A stretch of 64,000 bases of DNA from Streptomyces tibetensis (GCF_007655005.1 NZ_SZVW01000023.1:62001-126000), one strand, 5' to 3'; counted from the stretch's first letter, positions 50,520 through 61,064 are shown. The notes: generated from the sequence alone by a model not told the origin. Numbers and translations: made by a program.

Positions 50520-51458
50520 ATGACCGTCTGCCTGCTCCTGCTGAGCGTCGTCGCCGTGACGGCCGCCGTCCCCGTTCCCCGTGCGCTGACCCGGGCGTCC
50601 TGGCCCGAGCGGGAACCGGTGGTCGCGCTGTGGGTCTGGCAGTGCCTGGTCGCCACCGTGCTGCTGGCGTGCGTGACGGCGCTCTCCCTGGGCGCCGCGG
50701 CCGTGTTCGGCACGGTCCGCGCGCAGCTCTTCGCCCCGGCACCACCGGCGGTGACCGCGGCGTACGACCTGTCCGCCGCCCCTCCGTGGGCCGCCGCGCT
50801 CACCCTGCTGCTGGCCTGCGGCGCCGCCTGGACCACCGCGATGCTCGCGCGGGAACTCGTCGAGGCGCGCCGACGCCGGGCCCAGGCCCGGGCCCATCTG
50901 CGGGAGCGCGCCCCCGATCTGCCGGCCGGACTGCCCGCGGCCCGGGGTCCGCTGCTGGTCCTCGAGGACGAGTACCCGGACGCCTGGTGGATGCCCGGCC
51001 ACCCACCCCAGCTGGTCGTCACCACGGGTGCCCTGCACCGTCTGACCGGCCACCAGCTCGACGCCGTCCTCACCCACGAGCGGGGCCACGCCCGCGCCCG
51101 CCACGACTGGCTGCTGCACCTGTCCACCGCCCTGGCCACCGGCTTCCCCCGCATCCCGCTGTTCGCCCACTTCTGCGACCAGACCCACCGCCTGGTCGAA
51201 CTCGCCGCCGACGACACGGCCTCCCGCCGCTGCGGCCACCTGACCACGGCCCTGGCCCTGATCGAGCTCAACCAGCACCGTGGTGTGCTGTCCTGCGCCT
51301 CCAGCCACCGCCTGCTGGGCGAGCGGGTCGACCGGCTCCTGGAACCGCCGCCCCGGCTGGGCCGCCGGCACCGGGCCCTGACCACCACGACGGCGGCGCT
51401 CGTGCCGCTGCTGCCCCTGCTGATCGCGTTCGCGCCGGGCCTGACGGCACTGTCGTAA
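50520..51458 (+). CDS. M56/M48-type membrane metallopeptidase (BlaR1-like, without sensor domain)
   Basis: A 312-residue membrane protein: helices at about 3-20, 36-60, 88-108 and 285-308, with a cytoplasmic zinc-peptidase loop. Motif HERGH (His186, Glu187, His190) in LTHERGHARARHD, and Glu227 in LVELAADDTA. This is the short streptomycete type that usually follows a BlaI-family repressor; no blaI gene is adjacent here, which is unusual. The start is ATG 50520 or GTG 50514. Its stop is followed at once by a minisatellite. Confidence 0.85.
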   Translation: MTVCLLLLSVVAVTAAVPVPRALTRASWPEREPVVALWVWQCLVATVLLACVTALSLGAAAVFGTVRAQLFAPAPPAVTAAYDLSAAPPWAAALTLLLACGAAWTTAMLARELVEARRRRAQARAHLRERAPDLPAGLPAARGPLLVLEDEYPDAWWMPGHPPQLVVTTGALHRLTGHQLDAVLTHERGHARARHDWLLHLSTALATGFPRIPLFAHFCDQTHRLVELAADDTASRRCGHLTTALALIELNQHRGVLSCASSHRLLGERVDRLLEPPPRLGRRHRALTTTTAALVPLLPLLIAFAPGLTALS

Positions 51459-51670
51459 CCGCACCGGCCGAGAAACGGCGCTGTCGGTGCGGCGCCGGCC
51501 GAGAGGCGGCCGGCTTCCGTAGCGGCACCGGCCCAGAGGCGACCGGCTTCCGTAGCGGCACCGGCCCAGAGGCGACCGGCTTCCGCAGCGGGCACCGGCC
51601 CAGAGGCGACCGGCTTCCGCAGCGGGCACCGGCCCAGAGGAGGTCGGCTGTCGGCGCCGCACCGGCCGGG
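51459..51670. repeat. 33/34-bp tandem repeat after the peptidase stop
   Basis: Six to seven units of 33-34 bp with core GCACCGGCCCAGAGGCGACC start at about 51492, 51525, 51558, 51592 and 51626, with degenerate copies at both ends. It begins directly after the M56-type gene stop (51456-51458) and fills most of the 338-bp gap before the GntR gene. Confidence 0.88.
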
Positions 51671-51770
51671 CGGTCGGTGGCGGATCCGGTCAGGGGCCGG
51701 CCAAACGGCCAGCTCACTCGTCGGGCGCGTCACATTCCCGGTGGCGCAACATTCCCGCAACACCACTTTT

Positions 51771-51796
51771 CCTATCGGATAGGTATGGTCCGAACC
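51771..51796. promoter_or_regulatory. Palindromes and probable leaderless promoter of the GntR operon
   Basis: CCTATCGGATAGG (51771-51783) is a perfect 13-bp palindrome. Next to it ATGGTCCGAACCAT (51785-51798) has 5-bp perfect arms and reaches into the start codon. TATGGT (51784-51789), seven bases before the ATG at 51797, can act as a -10 box for a leaderless mRNA. An autoregulatory GntR operator is likely. Confidence 0.5.
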
Positions 51797-52585
51797 ATGC
51801 CCAGTGACCGCATCCGAGACCACGCCGGACAGGGAGCCGCGACCACCGTCGCCGCCCACCGCGCGCGGCGACGGCTGCGCGCCGACCGGGCACGGCAACT
51901 GGCGGACCTGCTCCGGCGGCTGCTGCTCACCGGGGCCTTCCCCGACGGGGTCCTCCCTCACGAGTCGACCCTCGCCACCGAGTACGGCGCGAGCCGCAAC
52001 ACGGTCCGCGAGGCCCTCGACCTGCTGCGGGCCGAGGGCCTCGTGGAGCGTCAGCCCGGCGTCGGCACCGTGGTCGTGGCCCACAAGTACCCCCACGGCC
52101 TCGACCGCCTGATGGGCCTCGCGGAAACCCTCCGCGAACACGGCCGCGTCACCAACGAGGTCCGCACGATGGGCCCCGCCCCGGCGCCCGCGCCGGTCGC
52201 CGACCGCCTCGGGCTCGCGCCCGGCACCGACGTCCTCTACATCGAACGCCTGCGCAGGCTCGGCGGACTGCCCCTGTCCCTCGACCTCACCTACATCCCC
52301 CTCGACATCGGCACCGAGCTGCTCGGCGCCGATCTGGAGAACACCGACGTCTTCCGCCTCCTGGAAGCCGTCACCGGCCAGCGCCTCGGCCACGCCGAGA
52401 TCACCCTGGAAGCGGTCAGCGCGGACACCCACTCGGCCGCCGTGCTCGAGGCCCCGCGCGGCGCCGCCGTCCTCATGCTGGAACGCCTCACCCACCTCGC
52501 GGACGGCCGCCCGGTCGACCTGGAGTTCATCCGTTTCCGCGGCGACCGCATCACCATGAGCGGCCTGCTGCACCGGAACCGGTAG
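51797..52585 (+). CDS. GntR-family (HutC type, UTRA domain) regulator
   Basis: A 262-residue regulator. Winged helix at about residues 25-95 (RQLADLLRRLLLTGAFPDGV; YGASRNTVREALDLLRAEGL; QPGVGTVVV) and a UTRA ligand domain (about 115-255; VLYIERLRRLGGLPLSLDLT and RPVDLEFIRFRGDRITMSG). Start taken as ATG 51797 (MPSDRIRD); an in-frame ATG at 51785 adds four residues. It leads the operon of ferredoxin, importer and flavoprotein and likely represses it until a small ligand binds. Ligand unknown. Confidence 0.9.
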   Translation: MPSDRIRDHAGQGAATTVAAHRARRRLRADRARQLADLLRRLLLTGAFPDGVLPHESTLATEYGASRNTVREALDLLRAEGLVERQPGVGTVVVAHKYPHGLDRLMGLAETLREHGRVTNEVRTMGPAPAPAPVADRLGLAPGTDVLYIERLRRLGGLPLSLDLTYIPLDIGTELLGADLENTDVFRLLEAVTGQRLGHAEITLEAVSADTHSAAVLEAPRGAAVLMLERLTHLADGRPVDLEFIRFRGDRITMSGLLHRNR

Positions 52586-52618
52586 CCAACCCGCTCGCGC
52601 ACATCCCTGGAGACAGCC

Positions 52619-52846
52619 ATGCCCTTGGTGCCCCAGCGGGCCGACGTGCCCGTGACCATCGACGAGTCGAAGTGCATCGACGGCTGCACGCTCTGTGTGG
52701 ACATGTGCCCGCTGGACTCCCTCGCCATCGACGAGCGCAACGGCAAGGCCTACATGCATGTCGACGAGTGCTGGTACTGCGGCCCGTGCGCGGCCCGCTG
52801 CCCCACCGGAGCCGTCACGGTCAACATGCCCTATCTGCTCCGGTGA
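52619..52846 (+). CDS. AprB-like dicluster ferredoxin
   Basis: A 75-residue 2x[4Fe-4S] protein. Cluster motifs are CIDGCTLCVDMCP (Cys19, 23, 26, 30; first spacing Cys-x3-Cys) and CWYCGPCAARCP (Cys51, 54, 57, 61). Trp52 just after the first Cys of the second cluster, and the following AVTVNMPYLL, match the beta subunit of adenylylsulfate (APS) reductase, where that Trp sits on the electron path to FAD. Probably the electron partner of the flavoprotein at the operon end. ATG start 52619. Confidence 0.85.
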   Translation: MPLVPQRADVPVTIDESKCIDGCTLCVDMCPLDSLAIDERNGKAYMHVDECWYCGPCAARCPTGAVTVNMPYLLR

Positions 52847-52861
52847 GAGGCCCGAACCATT

Positions 52862-54208
52862 ATGAAACGCACAGTCGTCGCGATATCCGCCGTCGTCCTC
52901 CTGCTCCCGCTCAGCGCCTGCGGCGGTGACGCGGAGGCGGGCAGCGGCTCGACGGTCACCGTCACCGTCGGCTACCAGTCCAGAACGATCAACACCGTCA
53001 CGGCGGGCACCCTGCTCCGCTCCCTCGGCTCCTTCGAGAAGCAGCTCAACGCCCTGCACGACGGTGTCCACTACAAGGTCGACTGGCAGGATTACGCCAC
53101 CGGCGCGCCCATCACCGCCCAGATGACCGCCGGGAAGATCGACATCGGCTCGATGGGCGACTTCCCGCTCCTCATCAACGCGGCCCGCGGCAAGCAGCTG
53201 AACAGCCCCACCCGCCTGGTCTCGGTCACCGGCTACAACCTCCGCGGCGGCCTCAACACCATCGTCACCGCGCCGGACTCCAAGCTGACCTCCCTGAAGG
53301 ACCTGAAGGGCAAGAAGGTCTCCACGAGTGTCGGCTCGGCCGCCGACGGCACCCTCGTACGGGCCCTGCAGCGCGCCGGCATCGATCCGAACAGCGGCAT
53401 CGAGAAGCTCAACCAGCAGCCCTCCGTCGGCGCCTCCGCCCTCGCGGCGGGCAGCACGGACGCCCTGTCCCAGTTCGTCGCCTGGCCGGGCCTGCTCGCC
53501 TTCCAGGGCAAGGCGAAGGCGATCTACGACGGCGCCCGGCTGAACCTGCCCACCTTCCACGGCGTCACCGCCCGCGAGGATTTCGCGAAGAAGCGCCCGG
53601 CCGTGCTGGAGGCGTTCCTGAAGGCCCAGGCGGAGGCGACCGACTACCTGAACGAGCACCCGGTGGACGCCGCCGAGAAGGTCGCTAAGGCGACGGGCCT
53701 GCCCGCCGAGGTCGTCTACCTCTACAACGGCGATCACGGCATCGCCACCTTCGACCCGGCCATCAAGCCCCAGCTCGTCTCCGCGCTGAAGCAGGACGTC
53801 TCGATCCTCAAGTCGGCGAAGCTCACCGGAGACGTGGACGTCGACTCCTTCGTCGACGACCAGTACGTGAAGAAGGCCCTCGGAACGACGGCGTACACCA
53901 AGCATCTCGCCACGAAGCCCGCACCGGCCGCGAGCGAGGCCTGGCCCAAGAGCGCCTCCAAGACCGTCACCTTCGACTCTCCCTCCAAGCTGCTGCGTTA
54001 CGTCGCCGGGCACCGCGACGACCTGCGCGCCGCCTACGTCCCCGACACCACCACCGGCACCCTCTGGTTCGCCGACAAGGCCGTGTGGGTGGCCGACGGC
54101 GACAGGCTGCTGCCCTTCGTCGCGCCCGACACCGCGCAGACGTACATCGCCGGGCACGGCGGAGCGCGGGTCGTCTCCTACGCCGACGCTCTGGAGCGGG
54201 CGTCGTGA
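52862..54208 (+). CDS. ABC importer binding lipoprotein with a NosL-like C-terminal domain
   Basis: A 448-residue lipoprotein with lipobox LSAC (Cys20). Residues about 33-350 are an SsuA/TauA/NMT1-type binding domain (TVTVGYQSRTINTVTAGTLL; QMTAGKIDIGSMGDFPLLIN; VSTSVGSAADGTLVRALQRA). Residues about 370-446 (VTFDSPSKLLRYVAGHRDDL; AYVPDTTTGTLWFADKAVWV; PFVAPDTAQTYIAGHGGARV) follow the order of NosL, a copper-binding accessory lipoprotein of nitrous-oxide reductase. Its Met/Cys metal ligands are not obvious here. Substrates of this binding-protein class include sulfonates, nitrate and thiamine precursors. Confidence 0.82.
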   Translation: MKRTVVAISAVVLLLPLSACGGDAEAGSGSTVTVTVGYQSRTINTVTAGTLLRSLGSFEKQLNALHDGVHYKVDWQDYATGAPITAQMTAGKIDIGSMGDFPLLINAARGKQLNSPTRLVSVTGYNLRGGLNTIVTAPDSKLTSLKDLKGKKVSTSVGSAADGTLVRALQRAGIDPNSGIEKLNQQPSVGASALAAGSTDALSQFVAWPGLLAFQGKAKAIYDGARLNLPTFHGVTAREDFAKKRPAVLEAFLKAQAEATDYLNEHPVDAAEKVAKATGLPAEVVYLYNGDHGIATFDPAIKPQLVSALKQDVSILKSAKLTGDVDVDSFVDDQYVKKALGTTAYTKHLATKPAPAASEAWPKSASKTVTFDSPSKLLRYVAGHRDDLRAAYVPDTTTGTLWFADKAVWVADGDRLLPFVAPDTAQTYIAGHGGARVVSYADALERAS

Positions 54209-55083
54209 GGCGGTACGCGCTCCGCGTCCTCTCGCTGGTCGCCGCCCTCGGCCTGTGGCAGGCGCTGACCAGCCTGAACGTCGACCTGTGGCTGCGCTTC
54301 TCGCAGTTCCCGACGGTCACCGACGTGGCCCGGGCCTTCGCCGCCCGGGTCTCCGGGCCGGACTACTGGACGGACCTCACCGACAGCCTCACCCGGATCC
54401 TCACCGGCTTCCTGCTGGCCGCCGTCCTCGGTGTGGCCACGGGCGTGCTCGTGGCGCGCTCGCGTCTCGCCGAGGACCTGCTCGGCCCGGTGCTGGAGGT
54501 GATCCGCCCGATCCCGGCCATCGCCCTGGTGCCCGTCGCGATCCTGCTGTTCCCCTCCAACGAGCAGGGCATCGTCTTCATCACCTGCACCGCCGCCTTC
54601 TTCCCGGTCCTGGTCTCCACCCGGCACTCGGTGCGCGCCCTGACGCCCGTGTGGGAGGAGGCCGTGCGCACCATGGGCGGCGGCCGGTGGCGCATCCTCG
54701 GCTCGGTCGTCCTGCCGGGCGCTCTGCCCGGCGTGTTCGGCGGCCTGTCCGTCGGCATCGGCGTCTCGTGGATCTGTGTGATCTCCGCCGAGATGATCTC
54801 CGGCCAGTACGGCGTCGGTTACCGCACCTGGCAGGACTACACCGTCGTCGACTATCCCGGCGTGTTCGTCGGCATGGTCACCATCGGCGTGCTCGGCTGG
54901 CTCACCTCCACCGCCGTGGAACTCCTGGGCCGCCGCCTCACCCGCTGGCTCCCCCGCACCGCGTACGTGCCCGGTGCCCGGCCGCCCCGGACCAACCGGT
55001 CCGTGAAGCCGGCACCGGCCGCCCCCGCCGCCGTCCCCGGCGGGGCTCGATCCGAGGAGGCCCGCGATGAGCACCTCGTCTGA
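54205..55083 (+). CDS. ABC importer permease (SsuC/TauC type)
   Basis: A 292-residue permease with six helices. Family signatures: GFLLAAVLGVATGVLVARSR, PVLEVIRPIPAIALVPVAIL and the EAA loop region EEAVRTMGGGRWRILGSVVLPGALP. GTG start 54205 overlaps the binding-protein stop (GTGA). Forms the membrane channel with the ATPase and lipoprotein around it. Confidence 0.92.
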   Translation: MRRYALRVLSLVAALGLWQALTSLNVDLWLRFSQFPTVTDVARAFAARVSGPDYWTDLTDSLTRILTGFLLAAVLGVATGVLVARSRLAEDLLGPVLEVIRPIPAIALVPVAILLFPSNEQGIVFITCTAAFFPVLVSTRHSVRALTPVWEEAVRTMGGGRWRILGSVVLPGALPGVFGGLSVGIGVSWICVISAEMISGQYGVGYRTWQDYTVVDYPGVFVGMVTIGVLGWLTSTAVELLGRRLTRWLPRTAYVPGARPPRTNRSVKPAPAAPAAVPGGARSEEARDEHLV

Positions 55084-55888
55084 GACCGTCCCGAACACCC
55101 CGCCCGGGGCTGCCCCGGACACCTCGCCCGAGACCGCCTCCGGCGCCGCCCCGGTGCGCGGCACCCGCCTCAGCCTCAGCGGCGCCTCCCTCGGCCGCCC
55201 CGGCGCGACCGCCTTGGACAAGGTCGATCTGGACATCGCCCCCGGCGAGATCCTCACCGTCGTCGGCCCCTCAGGCTGCGGCAAGTCGACCCTGCTGCGC
55301 ACCCTGGCCGGCCTGCTGCCGCCGCTCGCGGGCGAGATCGCCCAGGACGGGCACCCGCTGACCGGCCCCTCGGCCGACCGGGCTCTGGTCTTCCAGGAGG
55401 ACGCCCTGCTCCCCTGGCGCACCCTGCGCGCCAACGTCGAACTCCCCCTCGCCATCCGCGGCGTGCCCCGCGCCGAGCGCCGGGAACAGGCCCAGGCCTG
55501 GCTGGAGCGGGTCGGACTCGGCTCGCAGGCACGGCAGTTGCCGCACCGGGTCTCCGGCGGCCAGCGCCAGCGCGTCCAGCTCGCCCGCGCCCTGGCCGGA
55601 CGCCCGCGCGCCGTCCTGATGGACGAGCCGTTCGGCGCGCTCGACGCGCAGACCCGCGCCGGGATGCAGGACCTGCTGGTGGAGGTGCTCCAGGGCACGG
55701 GCGCCACCGTCGTCTTCGTCACCCACGACGTGGACGAGGCCCTGTTCCTCGGCGACCGCGTGGCCCTGCTCGGCGCGGGCGGCCTCGTCGCCGTCCGGGA
55801 CATCCCCCGCCCGCGCGAGCGCGGCGCACACGACGACCCGGCGCGCGTGGCCCTGCGGCGCGACGTCCTCACCTCGCTCGGTACGTGA
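55067..55888 (+). CDS. ABC importer ATPase (SsuB/TauB type)
   Basis: A 273-residue ATPase with a Pro/Ala/Thr-rich N-terminal leader of 30 residues. Walker A GPSGCGKSTL, Q-loop VFQEDALLPWRTL, signature VSGGQRQRVQLARAL, Walker B AVLMDEPFGALD and switch His in VFVTHDVDEAL. The DALLPW motif is typical of nitrate/sulfonate/taurine importers. ATG 55067 with GAGGAG lies 17 bp inside the permease gene. Confidence 0.93.
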   Translation: MSTSSETVPNTPPGAAPDTSPETASGAAPVRGTRLSLSGASLGRPGATALDKVDLDIAPGEILTVVGPSGCGKSTLLRTLAGLLPPLAGEIAQDGHPLTGPSADRALVFQEDALLPWRTLRANVELPLAIRGVPRAERREQAQAWLERVGLGSQARQLPHRVSGGQRQRVQLARALAGRPRAVLMDEPFGALDAQTRAGMQDLLVEVLQGTGATVVFVTHDVDEALFLGDRVALLGAGGLVAVRDIPRPRERGAHDDPARVALRRDVLTSLGT

Positions 55889-55899
55889 AAGGCACCCCG

Positions 55900-58824
55900 G
55901 TGACCACCTCCGTGAACCCCCCTGCGGACACCCCCCTGGCCGTCCCGTCCCTCGCCGACGCCGAGGAACTGACCTGCGACGTCCTCGTCATCGGCGGCGG
56001 CACCGCGGGCACCATGGCCGCCCTGACCGCCGCCGAGCACGGCGCGAACGTGCTGCTGCTGGAGAAGGCGCACGTCCGCCACTCCGGCGCGCTCGCCATG
56101 GGCATGGACGGCGTCAACAACGCGGTCATCCCCGGCCGGGCCGAACCCGACGACTACGTCGCCGAGATCACCCGCGCCAACGACGGCATCGTCGACCAGT
56201 CCACCGTCCGCCAGACCGCCACCCGCGGCTTCGACATGGTGCAGCGGCTGGAGTCCTACGGGGTGAAGTTCGAAAAGGACGAGCACGGCGACTACTCCGT
56301 CCGCCAGGTACACCGCTCCGGCTCCTACGTACTGCCGATGCCGGAGGGCAAGGACGTCAAGAAGGTCCTGTACCGGCAACTGCGGAGGCGCGAGATGCGG
56401 GAGAGGATCCGCATCGAGAACCGGGTCATGCCGGTGCGCGTCCTCACCGCCGGGGGGCAGGCCGTGGGCGCGGCCGGCTTCAACACCCGCACCGGGCAGT
56501 TCGTCCAGGTGCGCGCGGGCGCGGTGATCCTCGCGACCGGCGCCTGCGGCCGCCTCGGCCTGCCGGCCTCCGGCTACCTCTACGGCACCTACGAGAACCC
56601 CACCAACGCGGGCGACGGCTACGCCATGGCCTACCACGCGGGCGCCGAGCTCACCGGCATCGAGTGCTTCCAGATCAACCCGCTGATCAAGGACTACAAC
56701 GGCCCGGCCTGCGCCTACGTCGCCAATCCCTTCGGCGGCTACCAGGTCAACCGGCACGGCGAACGCTTCGTCGCCTCCGACTACTGGTCGGGTCAGATGA
56801 TGTCCGAGTTCGCCGCCGAGGTGGCGTCCGACCGGGGCCCCGTCTACCTGAAGCTGAGCCACCTCCCCGAGGAGTCGGTCTCGGCCCTGGAGACGATCCT
56901 GCACTCCACCGAGCGCCCCACCCGCGGCACCTTCCACTCCGGGCGCGGCCACGACTACCGCACCCACGACATCGAGATGCACATCTCCGAGATCGGCCTG
57001 TGCGGCGGCCACTCCGCCTCCGGCGTCCGCGTGGACGACCACGCCCGCACGACCGTCCCACGGCTGTACGCGGCCGGCGACCTGGCCTGCGTCCCGCACA
57101 ACTACATGATCGGCGCGTTCGTCTTCGGTGACCTGGCGGGCGCGGACGCCTCGCAGTACCAGGCCTACACGGGCGAGCTGCCCGCGGAGCAGCTCCGGGA
57201 GGCGCACGAGCTGATCTACCGCCCGCTGCGCAACCCCGACGGCCCGCCGCAGCCCCAGGTCGAGTACAAGCTGCGCCGCTTCGTGAACGACTACGTGGCC
57301 CCGCCCAAGTCCGGTGCCCGGCTGTCGCTGGCCCTGGAGGCGTTCCAGCGGATGCACACCGACATCGCCGAGATGGGCGCCCGCACCGCGCACGAGCTGA
57401 TGCGCTGCGCCGAGGTCACCTTCATCCGCGACTGCGCGGAGATGGCCGCGCGCTCCTCCCTGGCCCGCACGGAGTCCCGCTGGGGCCTCTACCACGAGCG
57501 CCTGGACCACCCCCAGCGTGACGACGCGTCCTGGTTCCATCACCTCGATCTGCACAAGTCCCCCTCCGGTGCGATGGAGTTCACGGCACGTCCCGTGGCT
57601 CCCTATCTCGTTCCCGTCGACGGTTTCGACCCCGTCGGCGGTCCGTCCCGTGTCCTCGGCGAGGTGCACGCCGAGGATGTGGCCATGGCGGGCTCGCGGG
57701 ACGTGGCGCCGGTCGCGGCCCCGGTGGGAACGGTGGATCCGGAGCCCACCCCGACGCCGGAGACTTCGGTCACCGCCCCTTCCGGCGAGGAGTCCTCCGC
57801 CCGCCTGCTCGAACTCGTCGCCCTCGCCGAGGAGGAGCCAGAACTCGACGCCCTCCAGCCGTACTTGACGGACCCCACGCCCGCTGTCCGCCGCGAGGCC
57901 GTCGCCGTACTCACCGAGACACTGCCGCCCGGGACGGGCACCGCGCTCGCCGCCGCCCTGCGCGACACCGCCGCCGAGGTCCGTGCCACCGCGGCCGCGT
58001 CACTGCGGGAGCTCGTCGAGACGCTCCCGGCCGAGCCCGATCTGCGTGACGGCCTCGCCGCCGCCCTGCGCGACACCGCCGCCGAGGTCCGGGCCACCGC
58101 GGCCGCGTCACTGCGGGAGCTCGTCGAGACGCTCCCGGCCGAGCCCGATCTGCGTGACGGCCTCGCCGCCGCCCTGGCCGAGCCGGACCCGGTGGTCCGC
58201 GCGGCGGCCCTGGACGTCCTGCGCGCCCTGCGCCTCGGCGACGCCGCCTTGTTCGCGACCTCCCTCGCCGACTCCGACATCGCCGTCCGCATCGAGGCCG
58301 TACGGGCCCTGGTGTCGGTCGACGCGGCCGGCGAACTGGCCGGTGCGGCGGGCACCGACCCCTCCCGCGAGGTACGGGTCGCGATCGCCAAGGGCCTGGC
58401 CACGGTGAGTGCCGAGCGGCCGGCGGGTGACGTCCCGGACGGCACGGACCCCACCGCGGGCGCGATCGAAGCGGCCCTCACCGGCCTTCTCGACGACCCC
58501 GACGCCCTGGTGCGGGCAGCGGCCTACGGAGCACTGGGCACCACCGGCTGCCCGGCGCCCCTCACCGCACGCGCCGTGGCCGCCCTGGCCGAGCCGGCCT
58601 GGCAGGTGCGGGCCGGAGCGGCGACGGCCCTGTCCGTCGCCGACGCCGACGTGGCGGTCCCGGCCCTCGCCAAGGCCCTGGCCGACGCCAACGCCGACGT
58701 CCGCAAGGCCGCCGTGCTCGCGCTGACCCGGCACCGCACCACCGAGGAGGCCCGGGCGGCCCTCGCCACGGCGACGACGGATTCCGACGCGGATGTCAGG
58801 GCCTACGCGGGACGGGCGCTGTGA
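55900..58824 (+). CDS. AprA/FrdA-like flavoprotein fused to HEAT repeats
   Basis: About 974 residues. Residues 1 to about 590 are an FAD-dependent fumarate-reductase/APS-reductase alpha-type oxidoreductase: FAD loop VIGGGTAGTMAALTAA (about 30-45), SGALAMGMDGVNNAVIPGRA, GYLYGTYENPTNAGDGYAMA, CFQINPLIKDYNGPACAYVA and the second FAD contact AAGDLACVPHNYMIGAFVFG. From about residue 630 to the end runs a chain of HEAT/PBS-lyase-like repeats, including an exact internal duplication (685-756). The GTG start at 55900 is chosen because GAAAGG precedes it; 55885 with GTGA coupling is the alternative. It is expected to take electrons from, or give them to, the operon's ferredoxin. Confidence 0.85.
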   Translation: MTTSVNPPADTPLAVPSLADAEELTCDVLVIGGGTAGTMAALTAAEHGANVLLLEKAHVRHSGALAMGMDGVNNAVIPGRAEPDDYVAEITRANDGIVDQSTVRQTATRGFDMVQRLESYGVKFEKDEHGDYSVRQVHRSGSYVLPMPEGKDVKKVLYRQLRRREMRERIRIENRVMPVRVLTAGGQAVGAAGFNTRTGQFVQVRAGAVILATGACGRLGLPASGYLYGTYENPTNAGDGYAMAYHAGAELTGIECFQINPLIKDYNGPACAYVANPFGGYQVNRHGERFVASDYWSGQMMSEFAAEVASDRGPVYLKLSHLPEESVSALETILHSTERPTRGTFHSGRGHDYRTHDIEMHISEIGLCGGHSASGVRVDDHARTTVPRLYAAGDLACVPHNYMIGAFVFGDLAGADASQYQAYTGELPAEQLREAHELIYRPLRNPDGPPQPQVEYKLRRFVNDYVAPPKSGARLSLALEAFQRMHTDIAEMGARTAHELMRCAEVTFIRDCAEMAARSSLARTESRWGLYHERLDHPQRDDASWFHHLDLHKSPSGAMEFTARPVAPYLVPVDGFDPVGGPSRVLGEVHAEDVAMAGSRDVAPVAAPVGTVDPEPTPTPETSVTAPSGEESSARLLELVALAEEEPELDALQPYLTDPTPAVRREAVAVLTETLPPGTGTALAAALRDTAAEVRATAAASLRELVETLPAEPDLRDGLAAALRDTAAEVRATAAASLRELVETLPAEPDLRDGLAAALAEPDPVVRAAALDVLRALRLGDAALFATSLADSDIAVRIEAVRALVSVDAAGELAGAAGTDPSREVRVAIAKGLATVSAERPAGDVPDGTDPTAGAIEAALTGLLDDPDALVRAAAYGALGTTGCPAPLTARAVAALAEPAWQVRAGAATALSVADADVAVPALAKALADANADVRKAAVLALTRHRTTEEARAALATATTDSDADVRAYAGRAL
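57952..58167. repeat. Tandem 108-bp duplication in the HEAT region
   Basis: 57952-58059 is repeated at 58060-58167 with a single base change (CGTGCC/CGGGCC), giving two copies of a 36-residue unit that includes RATAAASLRELVETLPAEPD. In phase, so it lengthens the HEAT solenoid without breaking the gene. Confidence 0.93.
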
Positions 58825-58872
58825 CCGGCCCGGCGGCTCGCCGATCCCTGTGATCCGGCCGGAGCCAGGCCT

Positions 58873-60984
<2,112 letters not shown>

Positions 60985-61055
60985 CGTTGCGTCCCCCGTG
61001 CGTCGCGCCTCGACCACTGCGTCCACCATAGGCGCCCGCACCGACAGCCCCGGAG

Positions 61056-61064
61056 TTATCCACA
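61056..61064 (+). promoter_or_regulatory. DnaA box upstream of recQ
   Basis: TTATCCACA is a consensus bacterial DnaA box. It lies 72 bp before the chosen recQ start, or within the longer in-frame version of the gene. It could link recQ expression to DnaA level; single boxes also occur by chance in a large genome. Confidence 0.4.

Noticed and set aside
47374..50745. Single minus-strand ORF of over 1,100 residues
   Set aside because: Only the part from 47374 to about 48470 is aminotransferase. The rest is antisense of fumarylacetoacetase, and the frame is joined to it by the 83-bp duplication.
55885..58824. Flavoprotein as an ordinary succinate dehydrogenase SdhA
   Set aside because: No sdhB, sdhC or sdhD genes accompany it. 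The partner is an AprB-like dicluster ferredoxin and the C-terminus is a HEAT tail.
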